Below are positions 9,689 to 19,116 of a stretch of 56,875 nucleotides of DNA, piece after piece. Within the stretch, counting starts at the first letter, position 1. Every line of letters starts with the position of its first letter. The DNA is taken from assembly GCF_001904725.1 (NCBI RefSeq), contig NZ_MRCE01000044.1, positions 1 through 56,875 of the forward strand. Direction: 5' to 3'. The notes under the pieces are model-generated. The model saw only the letters and a program-made list of their open reading frames with translations, made no database searches and was not told the DNA's origin. This stretch comes from Phormidium ambiguum IAM M-71. GTDB taxonomy: Bacteria > Cyanobacteriota > Cyanobacteriia > Cyanobacteriales > Aerosakkonemataceae. The position numbers and the translations under genes were made by a program.

Positions 9689-12600
9689 ATGTTACAAAAT
9701 ATTGTTGATCAAATAAAAATCAAAGCCAAAATTTATGAAAGTTCCAATTCCACAGTTTATCGAGGCGTGCGGAACTCAGATCAATGTCCCATAATTTTAA
9801 AAATTCTCAAACAAGACTATCCCACCCCATTAGAATTAAGTCGTTATCGGCAGGAATATGAGATTACCCACAATCTTAATATCGCTGGAGTTATTCAGAC
9901 TTATGGTTTTGAAAAATATCAGAATAAATTAGTAATTCTATTTGAAGATTTTGGCGGCGAATCCTTGAGAATCTTGATGGCAAATCGCCAGCTTTCCCTA
10001 ACCGAATTTTTCAATATTGCCATTCAAACTTCCCAAATATTAGGTCAAATTCATCAACAACATATAATTCATAAAGACATTAACCCCGCCAACATCGTTT
10101 TTAACCCGGACACTGGACAAATTAAATTAATCGACTTCGGGATTTCCACCGTTTTACAACTCGAAAATCCAACACTGAAAAACCCTAATATTTTAGAAGG
10201 TACATTGCCTTATATTTCTCCCGAACAAACAGGGAGAATGAATCGCACCCTGGACTACCGCACAGATTTTTACTCTCTCGGTGCGACCTTTTATGAATTA
10301 CTAACTAAACAACGCCCATTTTCTGCGACAGACCCCTTAGAAATGGTGCATTGTCATTTAGCAAAACAACCAATCCCCGTTCATAAATTAAATCCTAAAA
10401 TTCCGCCAATTGTTTCTCATATTGTGATGAAACTGCTAGCAAAAAATGCCGAAGAACGTTATCAAAGTGCTTATGGTTTAGCAGCTGATTTAGAAAATTG
10501 CTGGAGACAATTACAAATTAATGGGAACATTACCGCATTTCCTCTAGCTCAACAAGATATTACCCAACGCTTACAACTTTCACAGAAAATTTATGGTAGA
10601 GAAGCAGAAATTCAAGAATTATTGACAGCTTTTGAAAGAACTAGTCAAGGTAATTGCGAAATAATGTTAGTGTCGGGTTATTCAGGTGTTGGTAAATCAG
10701 CTTTAGTACAAGAACTTTACAAAGCAATTACTCAACAACGAGGATATTTTATTACAGGGAAATTTGAAGAATATCAACGAAACATTCCTTACAACGCCAT
10801 CATTAAAGCCTTTCAAGAATTAGCCAAACAAATATTAACTGAAAGCGAAATTCAACTGAATCAATGGCGAGAAAAATTGCTCTCCGCTTTTGGTGCAAAC
10901 GGTCAGGTAATTACCAATGTGATTCCCGAAATAGAATTGATTGTTGGAAAACAACCAGCCATCCCTACTTTGTCACCTGCGGCAGCGGAAAATCGGTTTA
11001 ATTTAGTCTTGCAAAATTTCCTTCAAGTATTTACACAAGCCGCACATCCTTTAGTTTTATTTTTAGATAATTTACAATGGGCAGATAGCGCATCTCTGAA
11101 ACTGCTACAACAAATTTTAACAACACCAAATAGCAGTTACTTTTTCGTAGTTGGCGCTTACCGAGATAACGAAGTTAACCCTACTCATCCTTTAAATATT
11201 ACTCTAGAAAAACTCCAAAAAGAAGCAGTTACTATCAATCAGATTAATTTATTGCCACTGGATTTGTCACAGCTTCAACAACTGATTGCCGATTCCTTAC
11301 AATCTTATCCAAATCAAGTAACTGAGTTAGCAGAATTAGTCCAGATAAAAACCAAAGGAAATCCTTTTTTTGTTAATGAATTTTTAAAATCTCTTTATAT
11401 TGAAGAACTCCTATATTTTGACGAAAAACCCAGAACTTGGCAGTGGGATTTATCACAGATTCAAACTAAAGGTTATACAGATAATGTGATTGACTTAATG
11501 GTAAGTAAAATTCATCAACTGTCAGAGTCAACACAGTCACTTTTGCAGTTAGCTGCGGCAATTGGTAATCGATTTGATTTGCAAACATTGGCTATTGCTA
11601 ACCAAACATCACTGTCACAAATAGCCCTAGCATTGCAAGAAGCATTGATAGCGCAACTTATTTTTCCTCTAAATGATGACTATCCAGTAACCTTTCTTTT
11701 TGAAACAAATATAGATGAAAATGATGAAAGGTTTTTAACTCAAGCTTCCGAGGTTAGTTATCAGTTTACCCATGACCGGATTCAACAAGCTGCCTATTCC
11801 TTAATTCCCTTAACACAAAGACCAGCACTGCATCATCACATCGGTAAATTCCTACTAGAAAATACGCCAAATAATCAGCTAGATTCTTGCATTTTCCAAC
11901 TAGTAAACCAGTTAAACCTGGGAATCACTCATATTGTACAACCCGTAGAACGCTTGCAACTTGCTTCCCTCAACTTGATGGCAGGTAAAAAAGCGAAATC
12001 AGCTGCCGCTTATGAATCGGCTTTTACTTATTTTATTACCGGAATCGAATTATTAGGAAAAAATTCTTGGCAAACTGAATATGAACTAAGTTTAGAACTT
12101 TATATATTAGCGACAGAAACAACTTATTTAGTACCCGACTTTCAACGGATGGAACAGTTAGCATTAGTAGGAATTGACCAAGCTAAAACACTTTTAGAAA
12201 AAGTCCCAATTTATGATATCCAAATTCGAGCTTATATAGCACAAAATCAATTATTAACAGCTATCAATAAAGGATTAGAAATTTTAAGGTTACTGGGAGT
12301 TAAGTTTCCGAAAAAACCTAGCCAATTGGATAGCATTCGGGGAATGATGCGTACCAAAATAGCGTTGTTAGGGAAATCGATAGAAAGTTTAGCTAATTTG
12401 CCAGAAATGACTGACTCTTTGCAGTTAGCTAAGATGCAGGTTTTGTCTACCCTGAGTACCGCTGCATACTTGGGAATGCCTAAACTTTATCCCCTGATTG
12501 TTTTCCAGCAATTCCGGCTATTAGTAAAACATGGGAATTGTGTAGAATCAGCTTTCATTTATGCCACTTATGGTTTGATTCTTTGTGGAATTTTAGATGA

Positions 12601-14755
12601 CTTAGAATCTGGCTATGAATTTGGACAATTGGCACTACAAATGTTAAATAAATTTGATGCTAAAGAGTTACAATGTAAGACATTTTTTATAGTTAATACT
12701 TACATTACCCATTGGCGGGAAATGCCCGCGGGTGCAGATAAACTGCGAGAAGCTTACTTACGAGGTTTAGAAACGGGTGATTTTGAATTTGCGGCTTTTG
12801 CAGCACATCAGTATTGTTTTCGACTGTTTGCATTAGGAGAAGAGTTAAGCAAAGTCAAAGCAGAGATGGCTGCTTACAGTCAAGAAATCAAGCGGTTAAA
12901 ACAAGAAACTGCTTATAATTATCAGCAAATTTATTATCAATTAATCTTCAATTTAACTGAGGAATCTGATGATTTAGTTAGCTTGGTTTATGATGCAGAA
13001 AAGATGCTACCTATTCACTTAGCTGCTGGGGATGGGATGGCTCTCTTCAATTTCTATTGTAGCCAAATGATGCGGAATTACTTGTATCAAAATTATAGCC
13101 AAGCTTTAGAAAATGCCAGAGAAGCTGAAAAATATTTAGGGGTAGTTGCAGGCTCAGTTTATGTTCCTATTTTTTACTTATATCATTCGTTAATTCACTT
13201 GGCAGTAATTGCTGAATTGCCCAAAAATGAACAAAAAAAATATTTAGCTCAGGTAGTTGCTAACCAGAAAAAGTTAAAGAAGTGGGCTGATTATAACCCG
13301 AAAAGTTATTTGCCTAAGTTTTATTTAGTAGAAGCGGAAAAGTGTCGGATTTTTAAAGAGTCAAATAAAGCTATAGATTTATATGATTTAGCGATTCAAC
13401 AAGCTAAACAAAATCATTATTTGCATGAAGAAGCATTAGCAAATGAACTAGCGGCTAAATTTTATCTTTATTGCGGAAAAGACGCGGTGGCATCTGCCTA
13501 TTTTACGAATGCTCGTGCTTGCTATCTTTACTGGGGCGCAACAGCTAAGGTCAGAGATTTACAAACAAGATATCCTCACTTATTCCTAAGACAAGATGAC
13601 AACGAAGAAGTTAGCAATGTTGAGCCAGTCACTTCTTCATCTAGCACTCAAAATCGATTAGATTTAGCGAGTATTTTTAAAGCATCACAAGCTATTTCTG
13701 ATGAAATTCAGATGGCTAGTCTCTTAAATAAAATCATCAAAATACTTACGGAAAATGCTGGGGCAGAGGCGGGATATTTACTTCTTTATCAAGGAAATGA
13801 ATTGATAATTGAAGCGGTAAATTATATAGAGTGCGTCAATTATATACCTCGTCAAGCTAAAGAGAATTTACCTGAAAGTTTGATTAACTATGTAGCGAGA
13901 ACTCAATCTACTGTGGTGTTGGATAATGCAGTAGAAGGCGGAGAATTTATGCAAGATTCATGTATTACTCGACGGCAGATAAAGTCGCTTTTGTGTATGC
14001 CAATTCTCAATCAAGCAAAGCTGATTGGCATTCTTTATTTAGAAAATAACCTAGCAACAGCAGTATTTACTCCGGCTCGGTTAAAAGTTTTACAATTGTT
14101 AACTTCTCAAGCAGCTATTTCTCTAGAAAATGCGCGACTTTATGCGGAAAAAGAACAATATGCACAGACACTGGAACAAAAAGTAGCCGCACGCACAGCA
14201 GAATTAGAAAAAGCTAATCAAGAATTACAAAGACTTGCTACTTTAGATGGTTTAACAAAAGTAGCTAATCGTCGTCGTTTTGATGAATATTTAGCTCAAG
14301 AATGGCAGAGAGCGACTAGAGAAAAACAACCTTTAGCTTTAATTTTGTGCGATGTAGATTACTTTAAACGTTACAACGATTATTACGGACATCAAGGCGG
14401 TGATGATTGTTTGCGGCAAGTTGCTTTAGCTATGAGTCTGGCTGTGAAACGTCCGGCAGATTTGTTAGCGCGTTATGGTGGCGAAGAATTTGTGGTGATT
14501 CTGCCTAATACTGAGATTGAAGGTGCTGCTTCTGTCGCCCAAGCAATCAGAGAAGAAATGCAACAATTAAAAATGCCTCATGCTCAATCTGATGTGAGTG
14601 AATATGTTAGTTTGAGTTTGGGAGTTTCTAGTGTAATTCCCAGTCAAAATTTAGCGCCGGAAACTTTGATTGCTACTGCGGATGAGGCACTTTATGAAGC
14701 CAAAAAACAGGGTCGAAATCGCTTTATTCTTAAAAGTGTTGAGCCTTTAAATTAG
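9689..14755 (+). CDS. Giant Ser/Thr kinase-AAA-GAF-diguanylate cyclase
   Basis: A 1688-aa paralogue of the preceding gene. It has a kinase domain (about 10-275; HKDINPAN catalytic loop and a canonical LIDFG), an AAA_16 NTPase with Walker A GYSGVGKS (about 329) and Walker B VLFLDNLQWAD, and the same long helical middle region. A GAF domain (about 1325-1490), a short coiled coil (EQYAQTLEQKVAARTAELEK) and a GGDEF domain (about 1515-1685) follow. The active-site motif RYGGEEF (about 1595) and the metal-binding CDVDYFKRYND are both intact, so c-di-GMP synthesis is likely. No RxxD inhibitory site is obvious. A good Shine-Dalgarno (AGGAGG, 9678-9683) precedes the ATG. The TOMM precursor begins 95 bp downstream on the same strand, so read-through or co-regulation is possible but not shown. 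Confidence 0.93.
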   Translation: MLQNIVDQIKIKAKIYESSNSTVYRGVRNSDQCPIILKILKQDYPTPLELSRYRQEYEITHNLNIAGVIQTYGFEKYQNKLVILFEDFGGESLRILMANRQLSLTEFFNIAIQTSQILGQIHQQHIIHKDINPANIVFNPDTGQIKLIDFGISTVLQLENPTLKNPNILEGTLPYISPEQTGRMNRTLDYRTDFYSLGATFYELLTKQRPFSATDPLEMVHCHLAKQPIPVHKLNPKIPPIVSHIVMKLLAKNAEERYQSAYGLAADLENCWRQLQINGNITAFPLAQQDITQRLQLSQKIYGREAEIQELLTAFERTSQGNCEIMLVSGYSGVGKSALVQELYKAITQQRGYFITGKFEEYQRNIPYNAIIKAFQELAKQILTESEIQLNQWREKLLSAFGANGQVITNVIPEIELIVGKQPAIPTLSPAAAENRFNLVLQNFLQVFTQAAHPLVLFLDNLQWADSASLKLLQQILTTPNSSYFFVVGAYRDNEVNPTHPLNITLEKLQKEAVTINQINLLPLDLSQLQQLIADSLQSYPNQVTELAELVQIKTKGNPFFVNEFLKSLYIEELLYFDEKPRTWQWDLSQIQTKGYTDNVIDLMVSKIHQLSESTQSLLQLAAAIGNRFDLQTLAIANQTSLSQIALALQEALIAQLIFPLNDDYPVTFLFETNIDENDERFLTQASEVSYQFTHDRIQQAAYSLIPLTQRPALHHHIGKFLLENTPNNQLDSCIFQLVNQLNLGITHIVQPVERLQLASLNLMAGKKAKSAAAYESAFTYFITGIELLGKNSWQTEYELSLELYILATETTYLVPDFQRMEQLALVGIDQAKTLLEKVPIYDIQIRAYIAQNQLLTAINKGLEILRLLGVKFPKKPSQLDSIRGMMRTKIALLGKSIESLANLPEMTDSLQLAKMQVLSTLSTAAYLGMPKLYPLIVFQQFRLLVKHGNCVESAFIYATYGLILCGILDDLESGYEFGQLALQMLNKFDAKELQCKTFFIVNTYITHWREMPAGADKLREAYLRGLETGDFEFAAFAAHQYCFRLFALGEELSKVKAEMAAYSQEIKRLKQETAYNYQQIYYQLIFNLTEESDDLVSLVYDAEKMLPIHLAAGDGMALFNFYCSQMMRNYLYQNYSQALENAREAEKYLGVVAGSVYVPIFYLYHSLIHLAVIAELPKNEQKKYLAQVVANQKKLKKWADYNPKSYLPKFYLVEAEKCRIFKESNKAIDLYDLAIQQAKQNHYLHEEALANELAAKFYLYCGKDAVASAYFTNARACYLYWGATAKVRDLQTRYPHLFLRQDDNEEVSNVEPVTSSSSTQNRLDLASIFKASQAISDEIQMASLLNKIIKILTENAGAEAGYLLLYQGNELIIEAVNYIECVNYIPRQAKENLPESLINYVARTQSTVVLDNAVEGGEFMQDSCITRRQIKSLLCMPILNQAKLIGILYLENNLATAVFTPARLKVLQLLTSQAAISLENARLYAEKEQYAQTLEQKVAARTAELEKANQELQRLATLDGLTKVANRRRFDEYLAQEWQRATREKQPLALILCDVDYFKRYNDYYGHQGGDDCLRQVALAMSLAVKRPADLLARYGGEEFVVILPNTEIEGAASVAQAIREEMQQLKMPHAQSDVSEYVSLSLGVSSVIPSQNLAPETLIATADEALYEAKKQGRNRFILKSVEPLN

Positions 14756-14850
14756 ACAGAATTAACCATTTCCTATAAAATTTCTGAGTTTTTAGAAAAT
14801 TGCTGTATAATCCATCTCAGTATCACAGCAAAGTCGTTAAACAAAACAAC

Positions 14851-15177
14851 ATGGTACTAAAAACAGAATGGAAAGAAATTGGCTCGCGCGTTTCTCAACT
14901 CATTGCCAGAGCATGGCTAGAGGAGGAGTTTCAGGGAAGATTAATTGCTGACCCTAGAGCAACGTTGGAGGGGGAAGGTATAGAAATTCCTCCAGACGTA
15001 GCGGTGATTATTGACCAATCCATTGATAACTGGAGTATTGGTTTAGAAGGGGATAGTGTAGTTTGGCGGATACCTTTACCGCCAAAACCTACAGATTTTT
15101 CTGAAGAACAGCTATCAGCTTGGACCAGAGGTAACGTGACTCCAGAACTAACAGCAATGATGCCCAACTGCTGCTAA
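14851..15177 (+). CDS. TOMM/RiPP precursor peptide with nitrile-hydratase-like leader (NHLP)
   Basis: A 108-aa precursor of a thiazole/oxazole-modified peptide. The leader matches the nitrile hydratase alpha-subunit-like family: KEIGSRVSQLIARAWLEEEF, a RLIADPRATLE block, and VVWRIPLPPKPTDFSEEQLSAW at its end (given in parts). In this family the leader usually ends LSDEELEAVAGG. Here the matching stretch ends FSEEQLSAWTRG, so the deduced core is NVTPELTAMMPNCC (residues 95-108), with two terminal Cys as the obvious heterocyclisation sites and two Thr. An upstream TTG at 14800 is in frame, but family homology begins only after ATG 14851, which is preferred. The gene is followed 29 bp later by the oxidase and then by the cyclodehydratase and dehydrogenase. 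The core boundary is inferred by analogy because the Gly-Gly is replaced by Arg-Gly. Confidence 0.85.
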   Translation: MVLKTEWKEIGSRVSQLIARAWLEEEFQGRLIADPRATLEGEGIEIPPDVAVIIDQSIDNWSIGLEGDSVVWRIPLPPKPTDFSEEQLSAWTRGNVTPELTAMMPNCC

Positions 15178-15206
15178 ACATCGCCATTTTTAGTAGAGAA
15201 AAAACG

Positions 15207-16895
15207 ATGACTGCGAGTGAAGCGACGGGTGTAGATGCCAGCAAAATTATAGATGTAGCAGTTGTAGGAGGTGGAGTTTCAGGAACTTATATTGGCTGGA
15301 GATTAGCTACCTCCTTGAAGTACGAAAAAGTGCATTTGTATGAGTTAAGCGATCGCATTGGTGGACGACTTTTATCAGTCCCCATGCCAGAAATGCCCCA
15401 CGTCATCGCCGAATTTGGCGGCATGGGCTTTCTCGGCTGTCAAGAAATCGTTTCTCAACTAGTCACTCACTTAAACATCCCCACCAAACCCTTTCCCGTA
15501 GGCAGTCCTAACAACCTTTATTACTTAAGAGGAAAACATCTCTACCAAACACCAGAAGACATCACCGACCCAACAAAAGTACCTTATAATCTCCGTCAAG
15601 ACGAACAAGGGATTAATCCCGGAGAACTAACAACCAAAGCTTTTTTACAACTAATACCAGAACTAAAAAACATTCAACCAGGAGAACAAGCCAGCTTAGA
15701 AAAGTGGCAGCAGTTGCGGGAAACCTGGCAAATAGATGGTCAATACCTTTACAATATGGGTCTTTGGGAATTATTGCTCAAAGCCCTCAGCCATGAAGCC
15801 TATAAATTTAGCGCCGATACCGATGGCTACTTCTCCTACTACGGCACTTGGAATGCCGCACAAGCAATAGAAGTACAAATGATCAACCCAGGTTTAAAAA
15901 GCCGCGATGCCTGGAACGATGCCAAAACCCTACAACAGGGATATCAAAAATTACCAGAAACCTTAGCAACCGAATTTCAAAAACACAACGGTCAGATTCA
16001 CCTTCAACATCGTCTGATTAGTTTTGCACCGCACAACAATTCTAAAAACCCCTTATTAAAACTAACTTTTGAAGACAGAACCCAAAAACATCAAATTACA
16101 GTATTCGCCAAGCATCTCATTCTCGCCATGCCCAAACGCTCTCTAGAGTTGCTTGACCAGAATAACTTCTTTTTTCAAAATCCTCAATTGCGCCGCAACC
16201 TGCAAGCCGTAAGCACAGATCCAGCCTTCAAATTGTTTCTCTGTTATCCCTATCCTTGGTGGAGAAACTTAAACATTCAAGATGGGACATCAATCACTGA
16301 TTTACCCATTCGCAATTGCTTTTATTTTGGCACAGAAGGCGAACAAACAGGAGCAACATCACCCCTTCCAGAGAATATGAATTCTCTAATGATGGCTAGC
16401 TTCACCGATGGCGCTGTTACCGATTTTTGGCAAGCGATGAAATACGAGTCCCAATTTCCCCAACGTCGTCGTTTGTTCCGTAAATCAGAAACAATAAAAC
16501 CTTTGCTTACCACTTTTTTGAAAGCCGATGGTTCAGCATATACAGAACACCTGCAAGCTTCAGAAAATATGGTATTTACTGCCCAACAGCAGCTTAAAGA
16601 ATTGCATAATTTAACAGATTTGCCCACACCATACGCGGCTTTTTATTTAGATTGGACAAAAGATCCTTATGGGGGAGCTTGGCACACTTGGAATCCTCTT
16701 TGCAAACCTTGGGAAATTATCCCACAAATTCGCCGTCCGCTCCCAGAGCAGAATATTTATATTTGCGGAGATTGCTATTCAAATGTTCAGGGATGGGTAC
16801 AAGGCGCTCTCAATAGTGCTGAAAGAGTCTTGCAAGACCACTTCAAATTAACATGGCCTGATTGGTTAAACAAAAACTATCAATTAGGGCCATGA
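15207..16895 (+). CDS. FAD-dependent amine oxidase-like enzyme of the TOMM cluster
   Basis: A 562-aa flavoprotein of the flavin monoamine oxidase/L-amino-acid oxidase type. The N-terminal Rossmann fold has VVGGGVSGTYIGWRL (about residues 18-33) followed by ELSDRIGGRL, the usual ribose- and FAD-binding pair. Near the C-terminus, ICGDCYSNVQGWVQGALNS (about 518-537) matches the family's second FAD-contact motif. No signal peptide or membrane segment is visible. It lies between the precursor and the YcaO gene, overlapping the latter by ATGA (16892-16895), so it is almost certainly in the operon. Possible roles are oxidation of the peptide, for example at a side chain or the new N-terminus, or supply of a modified substrate. 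The actual reaction is unknown. Confidence 0.85.
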   Translation: MTASEATGVDASKIIDVAVVGGGVSGTYIGWRLATSLKYEKVHLYELSDRIGGRLLSVPMPEMPHVIAEFGGMGFLGCQEIVSQLVTHLNIPTKPFPVGSPNNLYYLRGKHLYQTPEDITDPTKVPYNLRQDEQGINPGELTTKAFLQLIPELKNIQPGEQASLEKWQQLRETWQIDGQYLYNMGLWELLLKALSHEAYKFSADTDGYFSYYGTWNAAQAIEVQMINPGLKSRDAWNDAKTLQQGYQKLPETLATEFQKHNGQIHLQHRLISFAPHNNSKNPLLKLTFEDRTQKHQITVFAKHLILAMPKRSLELLDQNNFFFQNPQLRRNLQAVSTDPAFKLFLCYPYPWWRNLNIQDGTSITDLPIRNCFYFGTEGEQTGATSPLPENMNSLMMASFTDGAVTDFWQAMKYESQFPQRRRLFRKSETIKPLLTTFLKADGSAYTEHLQASENMVFTAQQQLKELHNLTDLPTPYAAFYLDWTKDPYGGAWHTWNPLCKPWEIIPQIRRPLPEQNIYICGDCYSNVQGWVQGALNSAERVLQDHFKLTWPDWLNKNYQLGP

Positions 16896-19108
16896 TTCAT
16901 CAACCAAGATTCAAACATTGCTTTCATATAGAAATAGTAGAACCAGAAGGAGTCTTTTTACTTTGGGAACAAGACCCCATATTTTTAACTGGTAAAATCT
17001 ACAAAAAATTAGCTCCTTTATTGGATGGTTCTCGCACCGTAGAAGAGTTAGTGCATTTACTAGTAAATGAAGCATCCGCCCCAGAAGTTTACTATGCTTT
17101 AATGCGCTTAGAAAAGCAGGGCTATATTGTTGAAAACACTCATAATATATCTCCTGAACCCAGTGCTTTTTGGGAGAGTTTATCCCTAGATAATCAACCA
17201 TTAGCTTATTTACAAACAAATGCTGAGGTAGGAATAACAACCTTTGGTAACATTCCCACTCACCTATTTACTTTCAGTTTAGAATCGCTGCATATTCCGG
17301 TAAATCAACCAGGAAAATATCAGGTTGTTTTAACAGATGATTACCTGCGCGATGAATTGGCTATTTTTAATCAAAAAGCACTGCAATTACAGAAACCTTG
17401 GATGTTAGTTAAACCTGTAGGAACGGAAGTATGGATCGGGCCAATTTTCCAACCCGGAAAAACAGGTTGTTGGGAATGTTTAGCGCAACGATTAAGAGCA
17501 AATCGTCCAGTGGATGCGTTTATCAATCAAAGAAAAGGAAAAACATCTTTTTTTCCGACTTCTAAGGCTATATTATCTTCTACTCTGCAAACTGCATTTA
17601 GTTTAGCGGCTACAGAAGTAGCGAAATGGATTGCACAAACAGAAAATCAACAATTAGAAGGTCGAATAGTAACATTAAATCTCAGGACGCTAGAAATGGT
17701 TTCCCATCAGTTAGTTCCGCGTCCACAATGTCGTAGTTGCGGTCAACCTGAATTATACTCTCCTACTCGCCCGACGATTCCCATCCACTTACAAAATCGT
17801 CCTAAAACCTTTCTCGAAGATGGCGGTTATCGTAGCATTACAAGTGAAGAAACCCTAGCCCAATATGGACATCATATCAGTCCGATTACCGGAGTAGTGC
17901 GAAAACTCGATCGCCTTTCTCACCCCACCAATCGCTGGAATCACACCTATATAGCCGGACACAACTTTGGTTTAATGTTCGATGACCTTTATTTTCTCCG
18001 CCAAACCATCAGAGGGCGCAGCGGCGGTAAAGGTAAAACCAGAGAACAAGCAAAAGCCAGCGGTTTGTGCGAAGCAATAGAACGCTACTCTGGCACATTT
18101 CAAGGCGATGAAATCAGGAAAAGCGCCACCTATCAAGACTTAGGTGAAACAGCGATTCATCCCCATACCTGCCTCAATTTTAGCGCCAAACAATATCAAA
18201 ATCGACATCATTGGAATGCCCATTGTCCCCCGCATCAAAAAATACCAGAACCCTTTGATACTACAAAGATAATTGATTGGACTCCCATTTGGTCTTTAAC
18301 CCATCAAACCTTCAAATATTTACCTACAGCTTATTGCTATTACGGATATCCTCGCGCTGAAAATCCATATTGCTGGGCAGACTCCAACGGAGCCGCCGCT
18401 GGAAATAATATAGAAGAAGCTATCCTGCAAGGTTTCTTGGAATTAGTAGAGCGGGATAGCGTTTGTTTGTGGTGGTATAATCGCTTGCAGAAACCCGGTG
18501 TTAATTTAACTAGTTTTGATGACCCATACATTCAGGGATTACAAAAATATTACCGCACAATTGAACGTTTAATTTGGGTTCTCGATGTCACCAACGATTT
18601 TGGCATTCCCACCTTTGTCGCTATTTCTAGCACAATAGATAAAAAAGTTAGTCAACTATTGTTTGGTTTTGGCGCACATTTCGATGCCAAAATAGCAATT
18701 ACCAGAGCCTTAACCGAAGTTAATCAAGCACTTCCTCCAGTTTTAGCAGCACAATCAGCAAACCATAATGAATCAGATCGAACCACTATTGAAGATCATC
18801 CCTATTTTCTTCCCCATCCTACTTTGACAGAAAAGATTTACTCTGACTATCCCCAGTTTTGGCATGAAGATTTGCGAGATGACGTTTTAACTTGTCAAAA
18901 AATTGTTGAAAAGCAAGGAATGTCGATGTTAGTGCTAGATCAAACTCGTCCCGATATTAATTTAAGCGTAGTCAAAGTGATTGTTCCGGGAATGCGCCAT
19001 TATTGGCGGAGATTAGCCCTCGGACGACTTTACAACGTCCCCGTACAGTTAGGATGGCTCTCAGAACCACTACCAGAAGAAAAACTAAATCCCCAATCAA
19101 TTTTCTAA
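16892..19108 (+). CDS. Fused E1-like/YcaO TOMM cyclodehydratase
   Basis: A 738-aa fusion that would activate the precursor backbone with ATP and cyclise Cys/Ser/Thr to azolines. The N-terminal half (1-300) contains a winged-helix-like leader-recognition region and an E1-like partner domain with a four-Cys zinc site (GCWECL about 191, CRSCG about 280). The C-terminal YcaO domain (about 330-738) shows the ATP-binding signature SGGKGKT...ASGLCEAIERYSG (about 377-400) and ADSNGAAAGNN...GFLELVERD. The usual C-terminal proline-rich PxPxP tail of TOMM YcaO enzymes is not obvious (it ends EKLNPQSIF). ATG 16892 is preferred over the upstream GTG-type frame at 16862 because it forms a perfect ATGA overlap with the oxidase stop. 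SagB follows after 8 bp. Confidence 0.93.
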   Translation: MIHQPRFKHCFHIEIVEPEGVFLLWEQDPIFLTGKIYKKLAPLLDGSRTVEELVHLLVNEASAPEVYYALMRLEKQGYIVENTHNISPEPSAFWESLSLDNQPLAYLQTNAEVGITTFGNIPTHLFTFSLESLHIPVNQPGKYQVVLTDDYLRDELAIFNQKALQLQKPWMLVKPVGTEVWIGPIFQPGKTGCWECLAQRLRANRPVDAFINQRKGKTSFFPTSKAILSSTLQTAFSLAATEVAKWIAQTENQQLEGRIVTLNLRTLEMVSHQLVPRPQCRSCGQPELYSPTRPTIPIHLQNRPKTFLEDGGYRSITSEETLAQYGHHISPITGVVRKLDRLSHPTNRWNHTYIAGHNFGLMFDDLYFLRQTIRGRSGGKGKTREQAKASGLCEAIERYSGTFQGDEIRKSATYQDLGETAIHPHTCLNFSAKQYQNRHHWNAHCPPHQKIPEPFDTTKIIDWTPIWSLTHQTFKYLPTAYCYYGYPRAENPYCWADSNGAAAGNNIEEAILQGFLELVERDSVCLWWYNRLQKPGVNLTSFDDPYIQGLQKYYRTIERLIWVLDVTNDFGIPTFVAISSTIDKKVSQLLFGFGAHFDAKIAITRALTEVNQALPPVLAAQSANHNESDRTTIEDHPYFLPHPTLTEKIYSDYPQFWHEDLRDDVLTCQKIVEKQGMSMLVLDQTRPDINLSVVKVIVPGMRHYWRRLALGRLYNVPVQLGWLSEPLPEEKLNPQSIF

Positions 19109-19116
19109 TATATCAA

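Noticed and set aside
16911-17240. 109-aa frame antisense to the YcaO fusion gene
   Set aside because: It lies fully inside a strongly supported gene on the other strand, has no ribosome binding site, and its residues look like a low-complexity shadow.
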